From the NCBI GenBank assembly GCA_946480485.1, contig CAMLJW010000025.1, forward strand, positions 1 through 22,721: DNA of 22,721 nt, given 5' to 3'. Under the pieces are notes generated by a model. The model was not told where the DNA came from. It was given only the letters and a program-made list of their open reading frames with translations, and did not search any database. Below, piece by piece: positions 5,720-14,261 of this stretch. Within the stretch, counting starts at the first letter, position 1. Every line of letters starts with the position of its first letter. Source of the stretch: an uncultured Streptomyces sp. (GTDB taxonomy: Bacteria > Actinomycetota > Actinomycetes > Streptomycetales > Streptomycetaceae). The position numbers and the translations under genes were made by a program.

Positions 5720-6643
5720 ATGGGACGGTACGTGATCAGGCGTCTGCTCCAGATGATCCCGGTCTTCTTCGGCGCCACGCTGTTGATCTTCCTGATGGTG
5801 AACGTGATGGGTGACCCCGTCGCGGGTCTGTGCGGCGACCGGCAGTGCGACGTGGCCACGGCCGCCCAGCTGCGCAAGGAATTCGGCCTCGACAAGCCCG
5901 TGTGGCAGCAGTACGCGACCTACATGGGCAACGTCTTCACCGGCGACTTCGGCACCGCCTTCAACGGGCAGCAGGTCACCGAGCTGATGTCGACCGCCTT
6001 CCCGGTCACCATCCGGCTCACCCTCGTCGCGATCCTCTTCGAGATCGTCATCGGGATCACTTTGGGCGTCGTCACCGGGCTGCGCCGCGGCCGTCCCGTC
6101 GACACCGGCGTCCTGCTGGTCACCCTGGTCGTCATCTCAGTACCGACCTTTGTCACCGGTCTGCTGCTCCAGCTGCTGCTCGGCGTCGAGTGGGGCTGGA
6201 TCAGGCCGTCCGTCTCCTCGGCCGCCGCCCTAGGCGAACTCATCGTGCCGGGCCTGGTACTCGCCTCGGTCTCCCTTGCCTACGTGACCCGGCTGAGCCG
6301 TACGTCCCTCGCGGAGAACAGCCGCGCCGACTACGTCCGTACCGCCGTCGCCAAGGGCCTGCCCCGGCGCCGCGTCATCACCCGGCATCTGCTCCGCAAC
6401 TCGCTGATCCCCGTGGTCACCTTCATCGGCACCGACATCGGAGCGCTGATGGGCGGTGCGATCGTCACCGAGCGCATCTTCAACATCCACGGCGTCGGCT
6501 TCCAGCTCTACCAGGGGATTCTCCGGCAGAACACCCAGACGGTCGTCGGTTTCGTGACCATCCTCGTCATCGTCTTCATGGCGGCCAACCTGCTGGTCGA
6601 CCTTCTGTACGCCGTACTCGACCCGAGGATCCGCTATGCCTGA
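5720..6643 (+). CDS. oppB: Peptide ABC transporter permease, OppB/DppB type
   Basis: This 307-residue inner-membrane protein forms half of the translocation channel. The ATG at 5720 has GGAG (5711-5714) five bases upstream; the GTG at 5714 overlaps that site and is less likely. Residues 1-30 (MGRYVIRRLLQMIPVFFGAT...) form the typical first membrane helix of the OppB family. Further membrane segments occur near 100-122, 131-155, 172-190, 230-250 and 278-300. The EAA-type loop that contacts the ATPase lies near residues 209-228 (TAVAKGLPRRRVITRHLLRN). The gene overlaps oppC by eight bases (ATGCCTGA), which indicates coupled translation and matched stoichiometry of the two permeases. Confidence 0.92.
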   Translation: MGRYVIRRLLQMIPVFFGATLLIFLMVNVMGDPVAGLCGDRQCDVATAAQLRKEFGLDKPVWQQYATYMGNVFTGDFGTAFNGQQVTELMSTAFPVTIRLTLVAILFEIVIGITLGVVTGLRRGRPVDTGVLLVTLVVISVPTFVTGLLLQLLLGVEWGWIRPSVSSAAALGELIVPGLVLASVSLAYVTRLSRTSLAENSRADYVRTAVAKGLPRRRVITRHLLRNSLIPVVTFIGTDIGALMGGAIVTERIFNIHGVGFQLYQGILRQNTQTVVGFVTILVIVFMAANLLVDLLYAVLDPRIRYA

Positions 6644-7703
6644 GCAGCCGTACGAGTCCGAGGGCGCCGTCGCCGCTACGGGTACGGGCGGCGCGACGGA
6701 CCTGGCCGCGAGCGAGGCCGCCACGCCGGAGAAGACCACGCCGGAGAAGACCACGCCGGAGAAGTCGCCGGGCGGACCGGACGCGGGCGGACCAGGCAAG
6801 GATGGCTGGCCGCAAGGCACGGGAGCGGGCGGATCAGACGGAGCGGGGCCGCAGCAGAGGCCCCGTTCCCTCTGGTCCGACGCCTGGCGCGACCTGCGCC
6901 GCAACCCCGTTTTCGTCATCGCGGGCCTGATCATCCTCTTCCTGGTGTTCATCTCCCTGTGGCCCTCGGCGATCGCCTCCGGGAACCCGCTCACGTGTGA
7001 CCTCGCCGAAGCGCAGGAGGGCTCCCGGCCCGGACACCCCTTCGGATACGACGGTCAGGGCTGCGACGTCTACACACGGACGGTTTACGGGGCGCGGGTG
7101 TCGGTCACCGTCGGTGTCTGCGCCACCCTCGGGGTCGCGCTCCTCGGCGGCGTCCTGGGCGGTCTCGCCGGGTTCTTCGGCGGGGTGGGGGACACGATCC
7201 TGTCCCGGATCACCGACGTCTTCTTCGCGATCCCGGTCGTCCTCGGCGGTCTGGTGCTGCTGTCCGTGGTGACCGGCACCACCGTCTGGCCCGTGATCGG
7301 GTTCATGGTGCTGCTCGGCTGGCCGCAGATCTCGCGCATTGCACGCGGGTCCGTCCTCGCCACCCGGCAAAGCGACTACGTCCAGGCGGCCCGCGCCCTC
7401 GGCGCCTCCCCCTTGCGCCTGCTGCTGCGGCACATCACGCCCAACGCCGTCGCGCCGGTCATCGTCGTGGCGACCATCGCGCTCGGTACGTACATCGCGC
7501 TGGAGGCGACCCTCTCGTACCTCGGTGTCGGGCTGAAACCGCCGACGGTGAGCTGGGGCATCGACATCTCCTCGGCGTCCCAGTACATCCGGCAGGCGCC
7601 GCACGCGCTGCTCTGGCCGGCCGGCGCCCTCGCGATCACCGTGCTCGCGTTCATCATGCTCGGCGACGCGGTGCGCGACGCCCTCGACCCGAAGCTGAGG
7701 TGA
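6636..7703 (+). CDS. oppC: Peptide ABC transporter permease, OppC/DppC type, with long N-terminal extension
   Basis: This 355-residue second channel subunit starts at an ATG inside the oppB stop (eight-base overlap). The core begins near residue 76 with RPRSLWSDAWRDLRRNPVFVIAG, the standard OppC start. The first membrane helix spans about 92-110, and others follow near 155-182, 197-215, 215-230, 271-290 and 325-345. The EAA loop is RALGASPLRLLLRHITPN near 253-270. The preceding 75 residues are an added cytoplasmic tail rich in Gly, Pro, Thr and Glu, with a TPEKT repeat at 30-43 encoded by near-identical 15-base units (6723-6764). Two Cys (121 and 143) sit in the first extracytoplasmic loop. 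The tail is not needed for the family fold and its role is unknown. Confidence 0.9.
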   Translation: MPEQPYESEGAVAATGTGGATDLAASEAATPEKTTPEKTTPEKSPGGPDAGGPGKDGWPQGTGAGGSDGAGPQQRPRSLWSDAWRDLRRNPVFVIAGLIILFLVFISLWPSAIASGNPLTCDLAEAQEGSRPGHPFGYDGQGCDVYTRTVYGARVSVTVGVCATLGVALLGGVLGGLAGFFGGVGDTILSRITDVFFAIPVVLGGLVLLSVVTGTTVWPVIGFMVLLGWPQISRIARGSVLATRQSDYVQAARALGASPLRLLLRHITPNAVAPVIVVATIALGTYIALEATLSYLGVGLKPPTVSWGIDISSASQYIRQAPHALLWPAGALAITVLAFIMLGDAVRDALDPKLR

Positions 7704-8693
7704 GTGGCAGTGCTGCTCGAAGTGCGCGACCTGCACGTGGAGTTCAGGACCAGGGACGGCGTCGCCAAAGCCGTCAACGGGGTCACCTGCGGCGTCGACG
7801 CAGGTGAGACACTCGCCGTGCTCGGCGAGTCCGGCTCCGGCAAGTCCGTGACCGCGCAGGCCGTCATGGGGATCCTCGACATGCCGCCCGCGAGGATCAC
7901 CCGGGGCGAAATCCTGTTCCGGGGACAGGATCTGCTGAAGCTCAGAAAGGAGGAGCGGCGGCGGATCCGCGGCGCACAGATGGCGATGATCTTCCAGGAC
8001 GCGCTGTCGTCACTCAATCCCGTGCTCCCCGTGGGGGCCCAGCTCGCCGAGATGTTCACCGTCCACCGGGGGATGTCGAGGAAGGACGCGAAGGCGAAGG
8101 CCGTCGAGCTGATGGACCGGGTGCGGATCCCCGCCGCCCGTGCCCGTGCCCATGACTATCCGCACCAGTTCAGCGGCGGAATGCGCCAGCGCATCATGAT
8201 CGCCATGGCGATGGCCCTCGAACCCGCGCTGATCATTGCCGACGAGCCGACCACCGCCCTCGACGTCACCGTCCAGGCCCAGGTCATGGACCTGCTCGCC
8301 GAGTTGCGGCGTGAGCTCGGCATGGGGCTCATTCTCATCACCCACGACCTCGGCGTGGTCGCGGACGTCGCCGACAGGATCGCCGTGATGTACGCGGGCC
8401 GGATCATCGAGTCGGCGCCGGTCCACGACATCTACCAGGCCCCCGCTCACCCGTACACCAAAGGCCTGCTCGACTCCATCCCACGCCTTGACCAGAAGGG
8501 CCAGGAGCTGTACGCGATCAAGGGCCTGCCACCGAACCTGATGCACATCCCGCCGGGCTGCGCCTTCCACCCCCGCTGCCCCATGGCCCAGGACATCTGC
8601 CGAACCCTGGCGCCCCCACTGGCAGAGGTGGACGATGCGGACGCGGCCCGCGGGAGCGCCTGCTTCTTCTGGCGGGAGACGCTCGATGCCTGA
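7704..8693 (+). CDS. oppD: Peptide ABC transporter ATP-binding protein, OppD/DppD type
   Basis: This 329-residue cytoplasmic ATPase is one of two that power the importer. Walker A is GESGSGKS (41-48), the Q-loop [12 protein letters not shown] is near 95-106, the ABC signature FSGGMRQ is at 156-162, Walker B LIIADEP at 176-182, and the switch His at 214. The C-terminal region (about 250-329) has the Opp/Dpp-specific extension with [13 protein letters not shown] and a cysteine cluster ([15 protein letters not shown]...C), which in this family can ligate an iron-sulfur cluster. The GTG start at 7704 directly follows the oppC stop, with GAGG at 7697-7700; the GTG at 7710 is an alternative. The last eight bases overlap oppF. 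Confidence 0.93.
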   Translation: MAVLLEVRDLHVEFRTRDGVAKAVNGVTCGVDAGETLAVLGESGSGKSVTAQAVMGILDMPPARITRGEILFRGQDLLKLRKEERRRIRGAQMAMIFQDALSSLNPVLPVGAQLAEMFTVHRGMSRKDAKAKAVELMDRVRIPAARARAHDYPHQFSGGMRQRIMIAMAMALEPALIIADEPTTALDVTVQAQVMDLLAELRRELGMGLILITHDLGVVADVADRIAVMYAGRIIESAPVHDIYQAPAHPYTKGLLDSIPRLDQKGQELYAIKGLPPNLMHIPPGCAFHPRCPMAQDICRTLAPPLAEVDDADAARGSACFFWRETLDA

Positions 8694-9759
8694 GGCGATT
8701 CTCGAGGTCAGCGGCTTGGTCAAGCACTACCCCCTCACCCGCGGCATCCTCTTTCGCAAGCAGGTCGGCGCGGTCAGAGCCGTCGACGGTGTCGACTTCG
8801 CACTCGGGCAGGGCGAGACCCTCGGCATCGTCGGTGAGTCCGGCTGCGGCAAGTCGACGGTCGCCAGAATGCTGGTCAGCCTGGAGCGGCCGACGGCGGG
8901 CTCGATCACGTACAAGGGCGAGGACATCACCAAGCTCTCCGGTCGCGCCCTGAAAGCCGTACGCCGCAACATCCAGATGGTCTTCCAGGACCCGTATACC
9001 TCGCTCAACCCCCGTATGACCGTCGGCGACATCGTCCAAGAGCCGTACGAGATCCATCCCGAGGCCGCGCCGAAGGGCGACCGTCGCAAGAAGGTCCAGG
9101 ACCTGCTGGACGTGGTCGGACTCAACCCCGAGCACATCAACCGCTATCCGCACCAGTTCTCCGGCGGGCAGCGCCAACGCATCGGTATCGCACGGGGGTT
9201 GGCGCTGCGGCCCGAGATCATCGTTGCCGACGAGCCGGTCTCGGCCCTCGACGTCTCCGTACAGGCCCAGGTGATCAACCTGCTCGACCGGCTCCAGGAC
9301 GAGTTCAGCCTGGGGTATGTCTTCATCGCGCACGACCTGTCGATCGTGCGGCACATCTGCGACCGGGTCGGCGTGATGTACCTCGGGCGGATTGTGGAGA
9401 TCGGCAAGGACGCCGAGATCTACGACCACCCGACGCATCCCTATACACAGGCCCTGCTGTCCGCCGTGCCCGTCCCGGACCCTCGGGCACGGGAGCGCCG
9501 GGAGCGGATCATCCTCCACGGTGATGTGCCCTCACCTGCGAGCATCCCCTCCGGCTGCCGCTTCCGTACCCGCTGCTGGAAGGCCAGGGAGCGGTGCGCG
9601 CTCGAGGTGCCGCAGCTCGCGGTGCCCGCCGGTTTCCGGTACGACACCGGTCCCGCCGTGCACGACTCGGCATGCCACTTCGCGGAGGACGTATCCATGG
9701 GGCGCTGCGCGCCGGGGCAGGTCGTGCCGCCCGAGGAACCCCTGGGTAGCATGAAATAG
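8686..9759 (+). CDS. oppF: Peptide ABC transporter ATP-binding protein, OppF/DppF type
   Basis: This 357-residue second ATPase pairs with the preceding one. Walker A is GESGCGKS (50-57), Q-loop [18 protein letters not shown] near 97-114, signature FSGGQRQ (158-164), Walker B IIVADEP (178-184) and switch His at 216. [16 protein letters not shown] near 251-266 and the following [11 protein letters not shown] segment are typical of the Opp/Dpp ATPase C-terminus. The insertion [17 protein letters not shown] between the first two strands is normal for OppF. The ATG at 8686 lies in the oppD stop (ATGCCTGA overlap, the same octamer as at oppB/oppC). It is the last gene of the operon, and transcription should end at the hairpin at 9867-9901. 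Confidence 0.93.
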   Translation: MPEAILEVSGLVKHYPLTRGILFRKQVGAVRAVDGVDFALGQGETLGIVGESGCGKSTVARMLVSLERPTAGSITYKGEDITKLSGRALKAVRRNIQMVFQDPYTSLNPRMTVGDIVQEPYEIHPEAAPKGDRRKKVQDLLDVVGLNPEHINRYPHQFSGGQRQRIGIARGLALRPEIIVADEPVSALDVSVQAQVINLLDRLQDEFSLGYVFIAHDLSIVRHICDRVGVMYLGRIVEIGKDAEIYDHPTHPYTQALLSAVPVPDPRARERRERIILHGDVPSPASIPSGCRFRTRCWKARERCALEVPQLAVPAGFRYDTGPAVHDSACHFAEDVSMGRCAPGQVVPPEEPLGSMK

Positions 9760-9866
9760 CAGTATATGTAGTCATCAACGTCGTTAACACGCAGGCAACT
9801 TGGCTGACGCGGTACCGATATACGGGCGCGTCAGTCTGAATCTCGTACGGCCGTGCGGGTGCCGTA

Positions 9867-9901
9867 GACCGGCCGGGCGCGCCATGTCTCCCCGGCCGGT
9901 C
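9867..9901. terminator. Bidirectional hairpin between oppF and the S9 peptidase gene
   Basis: GACCGGCCGGG (9867-9877) is perfectly complementary to CCCGGCCGGTC (9891-9901) around a 13-base loop. It lies between two convergent genes, 107 bases from oppF and 59 bases from the peptidase stop, and can serve both. Confidence 0.75.
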
Positions 9902-9960
9902 GCCCGCCCTCTTTTGCGGATGTCGCAGGCAGATGCGGCCGTGCATCCAAGCCTCTGTCC

Positions 9961-12132
9961 TCAGCTCAGGCCAAGGGATCGGCGGAGGAAGTCCAGCTGG
10001 AGGAGCAGCAGGTTCTCCGCGACCTCCTCCTGCGGGGTCATGTGTGTCACCCCGGAGAGCGGCAGGACCTCGTGCGGTCGGCCGGCGGCCAGTAGCGCCG
10101 AGGACAGCCGCAGCGAGTGCGCCACCACCACGTTGTCGTCGGCCAGGCCATGCATGATCATCATCGGCCGTGCCGGTTCCGCGGCGCCCACCAGGCCCGT
10201 GTCGTCGATCAGCGAGTTCTCGCTGTACACCTGCGGCTGCTCGGCCGGGTGACCCAGATAGCGCTCCTGGTAATGGGTGTCGTACAGGCGTAGATCGGTG
10301 ACCGGAGCCCCCACGACGCCCGCGTGGAAGACGTCCGGGCGGCGCAGCACCGCGAGCGCCGCCAGATAACCGCCGAAGGACCAGCCGCGGATCGCGACGC
10401 GGGTGAGATCGAGCGGGAAGTCACCGGCCAGGGCCTGGAGTGCGTCGACCTGGTCCTGAAGGACGACCGCCGCCAGGTCGTCCTTGATCGCCTTCTCCCA
10501 GGCGGGCGAGCGGCCCGGCGTGCCGCGCCCGTCCGCGACGATCACCGCGAAGCCCTGGTCGGCGAACCACTGCGAGGTGAGGTGCGGGTTGTGCGCGGCC
10601 AGCACGCGCTGTCCGTGCGGGCCGCCGTACGGGTCCATCAGGACCGGCAGCGGGCCGCCGGTGTGGCCGGTGGGGAGCAGCACCGCGCACGGCACGCGGC
10701 GCTCGCCCGCCTCCGTGAGCGTCATGCGCGGGCTCAGTCCGGGGTCTTCCGCGTACGAGGCCACGGTCGCCGCACTGCCCCGGCCTCCGACCCGGGGGAC
10801 CCGCGTCTCGCCTCGCTCCCCGTCGCGCACCACACGTACCTGCGCCCCCGGCCGGCCGGGCACCGACGAGACGAGCACCGTCACACCGCCCGTACGGACC
10901 GCCGAGTGCACCCCGGGCTCCTGAGAGAGCCGCTCCACACCGAGGTCGTTGACCCGGTAGACGTGGATCTCACCGATCTCGGGGGCCGCCGCGTCCTCGC
11001 CCGCCGACGCGGACACCAGCACATCGTCGTCCGACACGTCGAGCACCGCGCGTACATGCAACTGCGATCCCGTCAAAGGGCGTTCACCCACCGCGAGCAC
11101 CCGCGCCCCGCCCTCGTCGGCGATCCGTACGAGCTGTCCGCCGGGGCTCCAGCACGGCACTCCGGCGAAAAGATCAAGCCATTGTGGGTCTTCGTCCGCG
11201 TGCACCATCCGGGTCGCCCCGGTGTCCGGGTCCACGGCCAGGTAGAGCTGGCTCGCCTGGTCCCGGGCCTGTACGAGCAGCAGCGGTGCCCCGGCCACCG
11301 ACCAGTGCACGCGTGCCAGATAGGGGTAGCGGGCCCGGTCCCAGACGACCTCCGTGCGCTTTGTGTCGAGCCCGATCACGAAAAGGCGTACCTCGGCGTT
11401 GTCGGTGCCGGCCGCCGGGTACGCGACCTGCTGCGGAGCCCGGTCCGGCCGCGCGGGATCGGCGATCCACCAGCGGCGTACGGGCGCGTCGTCGGCCCGC
11501 GCGACCAGCAGCCGGTCGGAGTCCGGCGACCACCAGAAACCGCGTGAGCGCCCCATTTCCTCGGCCGCGATGAACTCGGCCAGCCCATAGGTGACCGTCG
11601 CCGAATCCGCCGCCGAGGGGTCCGGCTCCGCGAGCGCCCGGTCGCCCTCGCCCTCGGCACCGACGACCCGCAGGGCGCCTGCGGAGACGTAGGCGACGAG
11701 CCGTCCGTCGGGGGAGGGGCGCGGGTCCAACACCGGTCGTGGAACGGGCAGTTCACGTGCGGTGCCGGCCCGCAGCTCCGCTGTGAAAAGCCGCCCCGAC
11801 AACGCGAAGGACGCCAGCTCCACCGCCCTGTCGGTGGCATAGCCGACGATGCCCGCACCGCCCTCCCGGCTGCGCTCCCGGCGTGCCCGCTCCTGGGCGG
11901 ACAGCCGCTCGGACGCGCCCCCGAGCAGCGCCTGCGGGTCGGCGGCCACGCGTTCCCCACCGTCCGCCACATCGAGGACCCACAGCTGGTTCGCCCGGTC
12001 CGTACCCGAGCCCGATCGCAGGAACACGACCCGGGAACCGTCGGGGGCCACGGTGAACGCGCGAGGCGCGCCGAGCGTGAAGCGCAGGGTGCGCGCCTGC
12101 CGGCGTGGAAAGGAGAGAGGCTCGGTCGTCAT
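9961..12132 (-). CDS. S9 family peptidase (dipeptidyl peptidase IV-like)
   Basis: This 723-residue protein is likely a cytoplasmic exopeptidase that removes dipeptides from peptide N-termini. The N-terminal two thirds form a beta-propeller (DPPIV_N type). They contain FIAAEEMGRSRGFWWSPD, whose Glu pair (191-192) matches the double-Glu that anchors the substrate amino terminus in DPP-IV enzymes. The C-terminal alpha/beta hydrolase carries the nucleophile Ser in GWSFGGY (Ser 585), Asp in HGLADDNV, and His in GVTHM (His 697). DPYGGPHGQ and ADGRGTPGR are further family motifs. No signal peptide is visible. The ATG at 12132 (MTTEPLSFPRR) is chosen by remembered homologue starts; ATGs at 12159 and 12168 in frame are alternatives, the latter with AAGGGGG upstream. 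Its convergence with a peptide importer suggests use of imported peptides. Confidence 0.88.
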   Translation of the reverse strand: MTTEPLSFPRRQARTLRFTLGAPRAFTVAPDGSRVVFLRSGSGTDRANQLWVLDVADGGERVAADPQALLGGASERLSAQERARRERSREGGAGIVGYATDRAVELASFALSGRLFTAELRAGTARELPVPRPVLDPRPSPDGRLVAYVSAGALRVVGAEGEGDRALAEPDPSAADSATVTYGLAEFIAAEEMGRSRGFWWSPDSDRLLVARADDAPVRRWWIADPARPDRAPQQVAYPAAGTDNAEVRLFVIGLDTKRTEVVWDRARYPYLARVHWSVAGAPLLLVQARDQASQLYLAVDPDTGATRMVHADEDPQWLDLFAGVPCWSPGGQLVRIADEGGARVLAVGERPLTGSQLHVRAVLDVSDDDVLVSASAGEDAAAPEIGEIHVYRVNDLGVERLSQEPGVHSAVRTGGVTVLVSSVPGRPGAQVRVVRDGERGETRVPRVGGRGSAATVASYAEDPGLSPRMTLTEAGERRVPCAVLLPTGHTGGPLPVLMDPYGGPHGQRVLAAHNPHLTSQWFADQGFAVIVADGRGTPGRSPAWEKAIKDDLAAVVLQDQVDALQALAGDFPLDLTRVAIRGWSFGGYLAALAVLRRPDVFHAGVVGAPVTDLRLYDTHYQERYLGHPAEQPQVYSENSLIDDTGLVGAAEPARPMMIMHGLADDNVVVAHSLRLSSALLAAGRPHEVLPLSGVTHMTPQEEVAENLLLLQLDFLRRSLGLS

Positions 12133-12306
12133 GACCCCCGACCATATGGCCCCGACCATATTGGCCATGCGCCCCCTTGTGCGGCCGTGCGCCGATCGAT
12201 GCGCAAGGATGGATAGTTATGATCAATGGCGCCGTGTGGGTATGAACCTGCTGGCTGATACGTGGATCTACACAATGCCCCTGCTCTGGGTTGGAGGTGA
12301 GCCGCC

Positions 12307-12501
12307 GTGGCACTCTCGATTTCGGCGGTGGTGCTGCTGGCGATCATCGTCTTTTTGCTGGTCAAGAAGTCAGGCTTAAAGCCCGGACACGCGGTCGTTT
12401 GCGTCCTGCTCGGCTTCTACCTGGCCAGCTCGACGATCGCGCCCACGATAAGCGAGCTGACGACCAACATCGCGGGCATGATCGGGAACCTCAAGTTCTG
12501 A
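12307..12501 (+). CDS. Small membrane protein with a TTA codon
   Basis: This 64-residue protein starts at a GTG at 12307, preceded by a near-perfect ribosome site GGAGGTGA (12293-12300) at six bases. It has a hydrophobic helix at residues 3-19, a short basic loop (KKSGLKPGH), a second hydrophobic helix at about 28-46, and a polar C-terminus ending in GNLKF. I do not recognise a named family; small membrane proteins like this are conserved near mshB in Streptomyces, from memory. Codon 24 is TTA (12376-12378), the rare leucine codon read only by the bldA tRNA in Streptomyces, so translation is probably delayed to the developmental phase. No other TTA was found in frame in the complete genes of this window. 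Confidence 0.8.
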   Translation: MALSISAVVLLAIIVFLLVKKSGLKPGHAVVCVLLGFYLASSTIAPTISELTTNIAGMIGNLKF

Positions 12502-12548
12502 CCAGCGCCTGAGCTGCCGTACGCGCTTCCGTCCGCGCCGCAGTCCCC

Positions 12549-12580
12549 GAGGCCGTCTGCGGGGCTTGCGCCGCGGCCTC
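12549..12580 (+). terminator. Possible hairpin between the small membrane gene and mshB
   Basis: GAGGCCG (12549-12555) pairs with CGGCCTC (12574-12580). It ends two bases before the putative mshB -10 box, so it could end the upstream transcript or act as a regulatory structure. Confidence 0.35.
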
Positions 12581-12581
12581 G

Positions 12582-12587
12582 TACAGT
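12582..12587 (+). promoter_or_regulatory. -10 box for a probable leaderless mshB transcript
   Basis: TACAGT fits the actinobacterial TAnnnT -10 consensus and ends seven bases before the ATG at 12595, placing the transcription start on or beside the start codon. No clear -35 box is seen. dapE shows the same TAnnnT-7-ATG layout. Confidence 0.4.
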
Positions 12588-12594
12588 GGGGTCC

Positions 12595-13569
12595 ATGACG
12601 GAACTGCCCTCGCCCAGCGTCCGGCCGCAGGGGCCCCCATCTCGCTTTGCTCGCCGTCTGCTGCTGGTGCACGCGCACCCGGACGACGAGGCGATCAACA
12701 ATGGCGCGACCATGGCCCGGTACGCGGCCGAGGGCGCCCATGTCACTCTGGTGACCTGCACGCTCGGCGAGCGGGGCGAGGTCATCCCGCCCGAGCTCGC
12801 GCATCTGACGGGCGGGGCCCTTGGCAGCCACCGCCTGGTGGAGCTCGGCACGGCGATGCGGGCGCTCGGCGTGCACGACTTCCGCTCCCTCGGCGGCTTT
12901 GGCCGGTACCAGGACTCCGGGATGAGGGGCGGACTCGAGAACGACGACCCGCGCTGCTTCTGGCAGGCGGACGTCGACGAGGCCGCCGCGGACCTCGTCC
13001 GGATCATCCGCGAGGTACGCCCGCAGGTACTGGTCACCTACGACCCCGACGGTGGTTACGGCCACCTGGACCACATCCAGGCCCACCGGGTCGCGATGCG
13101 CGCCGCCGACCTGGCCGCGCAGCCGGACTTCCGCCCGGAGCTCGGCGCACCGTGGACGATCACGAAGATCTACTGGAACCGCGTGCCGCGCTCCGTGGCC
13201 GAGGAAGCCTTCGCGCGTCTGAAGGACGACCTGGCCGAGCTGCCGTTCCCCGCCTCCGCAGCCGTCGACGACGTACCGGGTGTGGTGGACGACTCCGTGA
13301 TCACCACGGAGATCGACGGCACGGCGTTCGCAGCCGCGAAGGCAGCCGCGATGCGGGCGCACGCCACGCAGATCGAGGTCGCCGAGCCGTGGTTCGCGCT
13401 CTCCGACCAGCTCGCCCAGCCACTGTTCGTCGTGGAGTACTACGAGTTGGTGCGTGACCAGAGGGCTGGGGCGCCGAGGGCGGGAGCACGTACCGGGGAG
13501 GGTGGTGAGACGCAGGCCGGGGTGCGTGCCGGTGTGCGTGAGACCGACCTGTTCGCGGGGATTTCTTGA
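12595..13569 (+). CDS. mshB: N-acetyl-1-D-myo-inositol-2-amino-2-deoxy-alpha-D-glucopyranoside deacetylase (mycothiol biosynthesis)
   Basis: This 324-residue zinc enzyme of the LmbE/PIG-L family removes the acetyl group from GlcNAc-inositol to give GlcN-inositol, the second stage of mycothiol synthesis in the cytoplasm. The motif AHPDDE (27-32) supplies His28 and Asp31 as zinc ligands and Asp30 as probable general base. [12 protein letters not shown] (149-160) supplies His160 as the third ligand, with His157 and Tyr155 matching active-site residues of the mycobacterial enzyme. The CTLGERGEV and [12 protein letters not shown] segments separate MshB from the conjugate amidase Mca. The final 40 or so residues are a Gly/Ala/Arg-rich tail. 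No Shine-Dalgarno precedes the ATG, fitting a leaderless mRNA. The DUF6113 gene follows after 12 bases. Confidence 0.9.
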   Translation: MTELPSPSVRPQGPPSRFARRLLLVHAHPDDEAINNGATMARYAAEGAHVTLVTCTLGERGEVIPPELAHLTGGALGSHRLVELGTAMRALGVHDFRSLGGFGRYQDSGMRGGLENDDPRCFWQADVDEAAADLVRIIREVRPQVLVTYDPDGGYGHLDHIQAHRVAMRAADLAAQPDFRPELGAPWTITKIYWNRVPRSVAEEAFARLKDDLAELPFPASAAVDDVPGVVDDSVITTEIDGTAFAAAKAAAMRAHATQIEVAEPWFALSDQLAQPLFVVEYYELVRDQRAGAPRAGARTGEGGETQAGVRAGVRETDLFAGIS

Positions 13570-13581
13570 GGTGAGTGCCTG

Positions 13582-14097
13582 ATGAGTACGGCGAACAAGT
13601 CCGGGTCGGGAAGGCCTGGAGCGAAGAGGGCCGGGGCTGGAAGGTCCGGTGCGGGAAGGTCCGGCGTGGGCAGCTCCGGTGCGGGCAGCTCTGGTGCGGG
13701 GAGCATGCTCGCCCGGCCGCCGGCGTTGCCGCCGGCCGCCCGAATCGCCGCCTACCTGGTGCTCTTTGTCCTGGGTGCCGTGGTCGGGGTGGCCGGTGGG
13801 CTGGTGCAATCCGGCTGGTTCCCGGGCGGGTTGCTGCTCGCGCTGGCCGGCGCAGTCGGGCTCTTCCTGGGCGGGGCGCGCGCCATGGGCAGCCGGGCCG
13901 GTGCCGTCGCGCCCGTGGCCGGGTGGATGATCGCTGTCATCCTGCTCACCACCGGCCGCCCGGAAGGCGACTTCCTCTTCGGCGCGGAAGCCGTCTCCTA
14001 TCTCTTCCTCCTCGGCGGGATGGCTGTGGCTGTGATGTGCGCCACCCTTGGTCCGGGGCGGCGAACAGGTGGCCCCGCAGTCCGACTTGGCAAGTGA
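13582..14097 (+). CDS. DUF6113 family membrane protein
   Basis: This 171-residue integral membrane protein has no known function. The ATG at 13582 follows GAGGTGAG (13568-13575), which overlaps the mshB stop, so translation is probably coupled to mshB. Residues 1-41 are a low-complexity Gly/Ser/Ala/Arg stretch built from repeated SGAG-type units; the conserved part starts near 45. Four membrane helices are apparent at about 53-75, 80-100, 108-125 and 133-153, ending in the short tail GGPAVRLGK. The helix pattern and terminal LGK match what I remember of DUF6113 proteins, which typically lie beside mshB in Streptomyces. A role linked to mycothiol is only suggested by position. Confidence 0.8.
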   Translation: MSTANKSGSGRPGAKRAGAGRSGAGRSGVGSSGAGSSGAGSMLARPPALPPAARIAAYLVLFVLGAVVGVAGGLVQSGWFPGGLLLALAGAVGLFLGGARAMGSRAGAVAPVAGWMIAVILLTTGRPEGDFLFGAEAVSYLFLLGGMAVAVMCATLGPGRRTGGPAVRLGK

Positions 14098-14261
14098 CGT
14101 ACTACTTCGCCGCAGAACGCGCGTGCGGTCGGGTGTGGGTTTCCTCAGCGGTCGCGGGATACGGGCCAGAAGTGGCCAGTATGGTGGTGCGCGCCGCCGA
14201 GCCGCCCGAAAGAGGTTGACGTCGAGTACACGGGCGGTGGAGCCAACCGGGAGAAGCTGCC

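Noticed and set aside
5830..6930. Alternative plus-strand frame of 366 codons over oppB/oppC
   Set aside because: The Arg/His-rich sequence lacks membrane helices; the two permease genes explain the region.
10324..11547. Plus-strand frame of 407 codons opposite the S9 peptidase
   Set aside because: The minus strand encodes a complete peptidase with triad and propeller. The plus frame is its antisense shadow.
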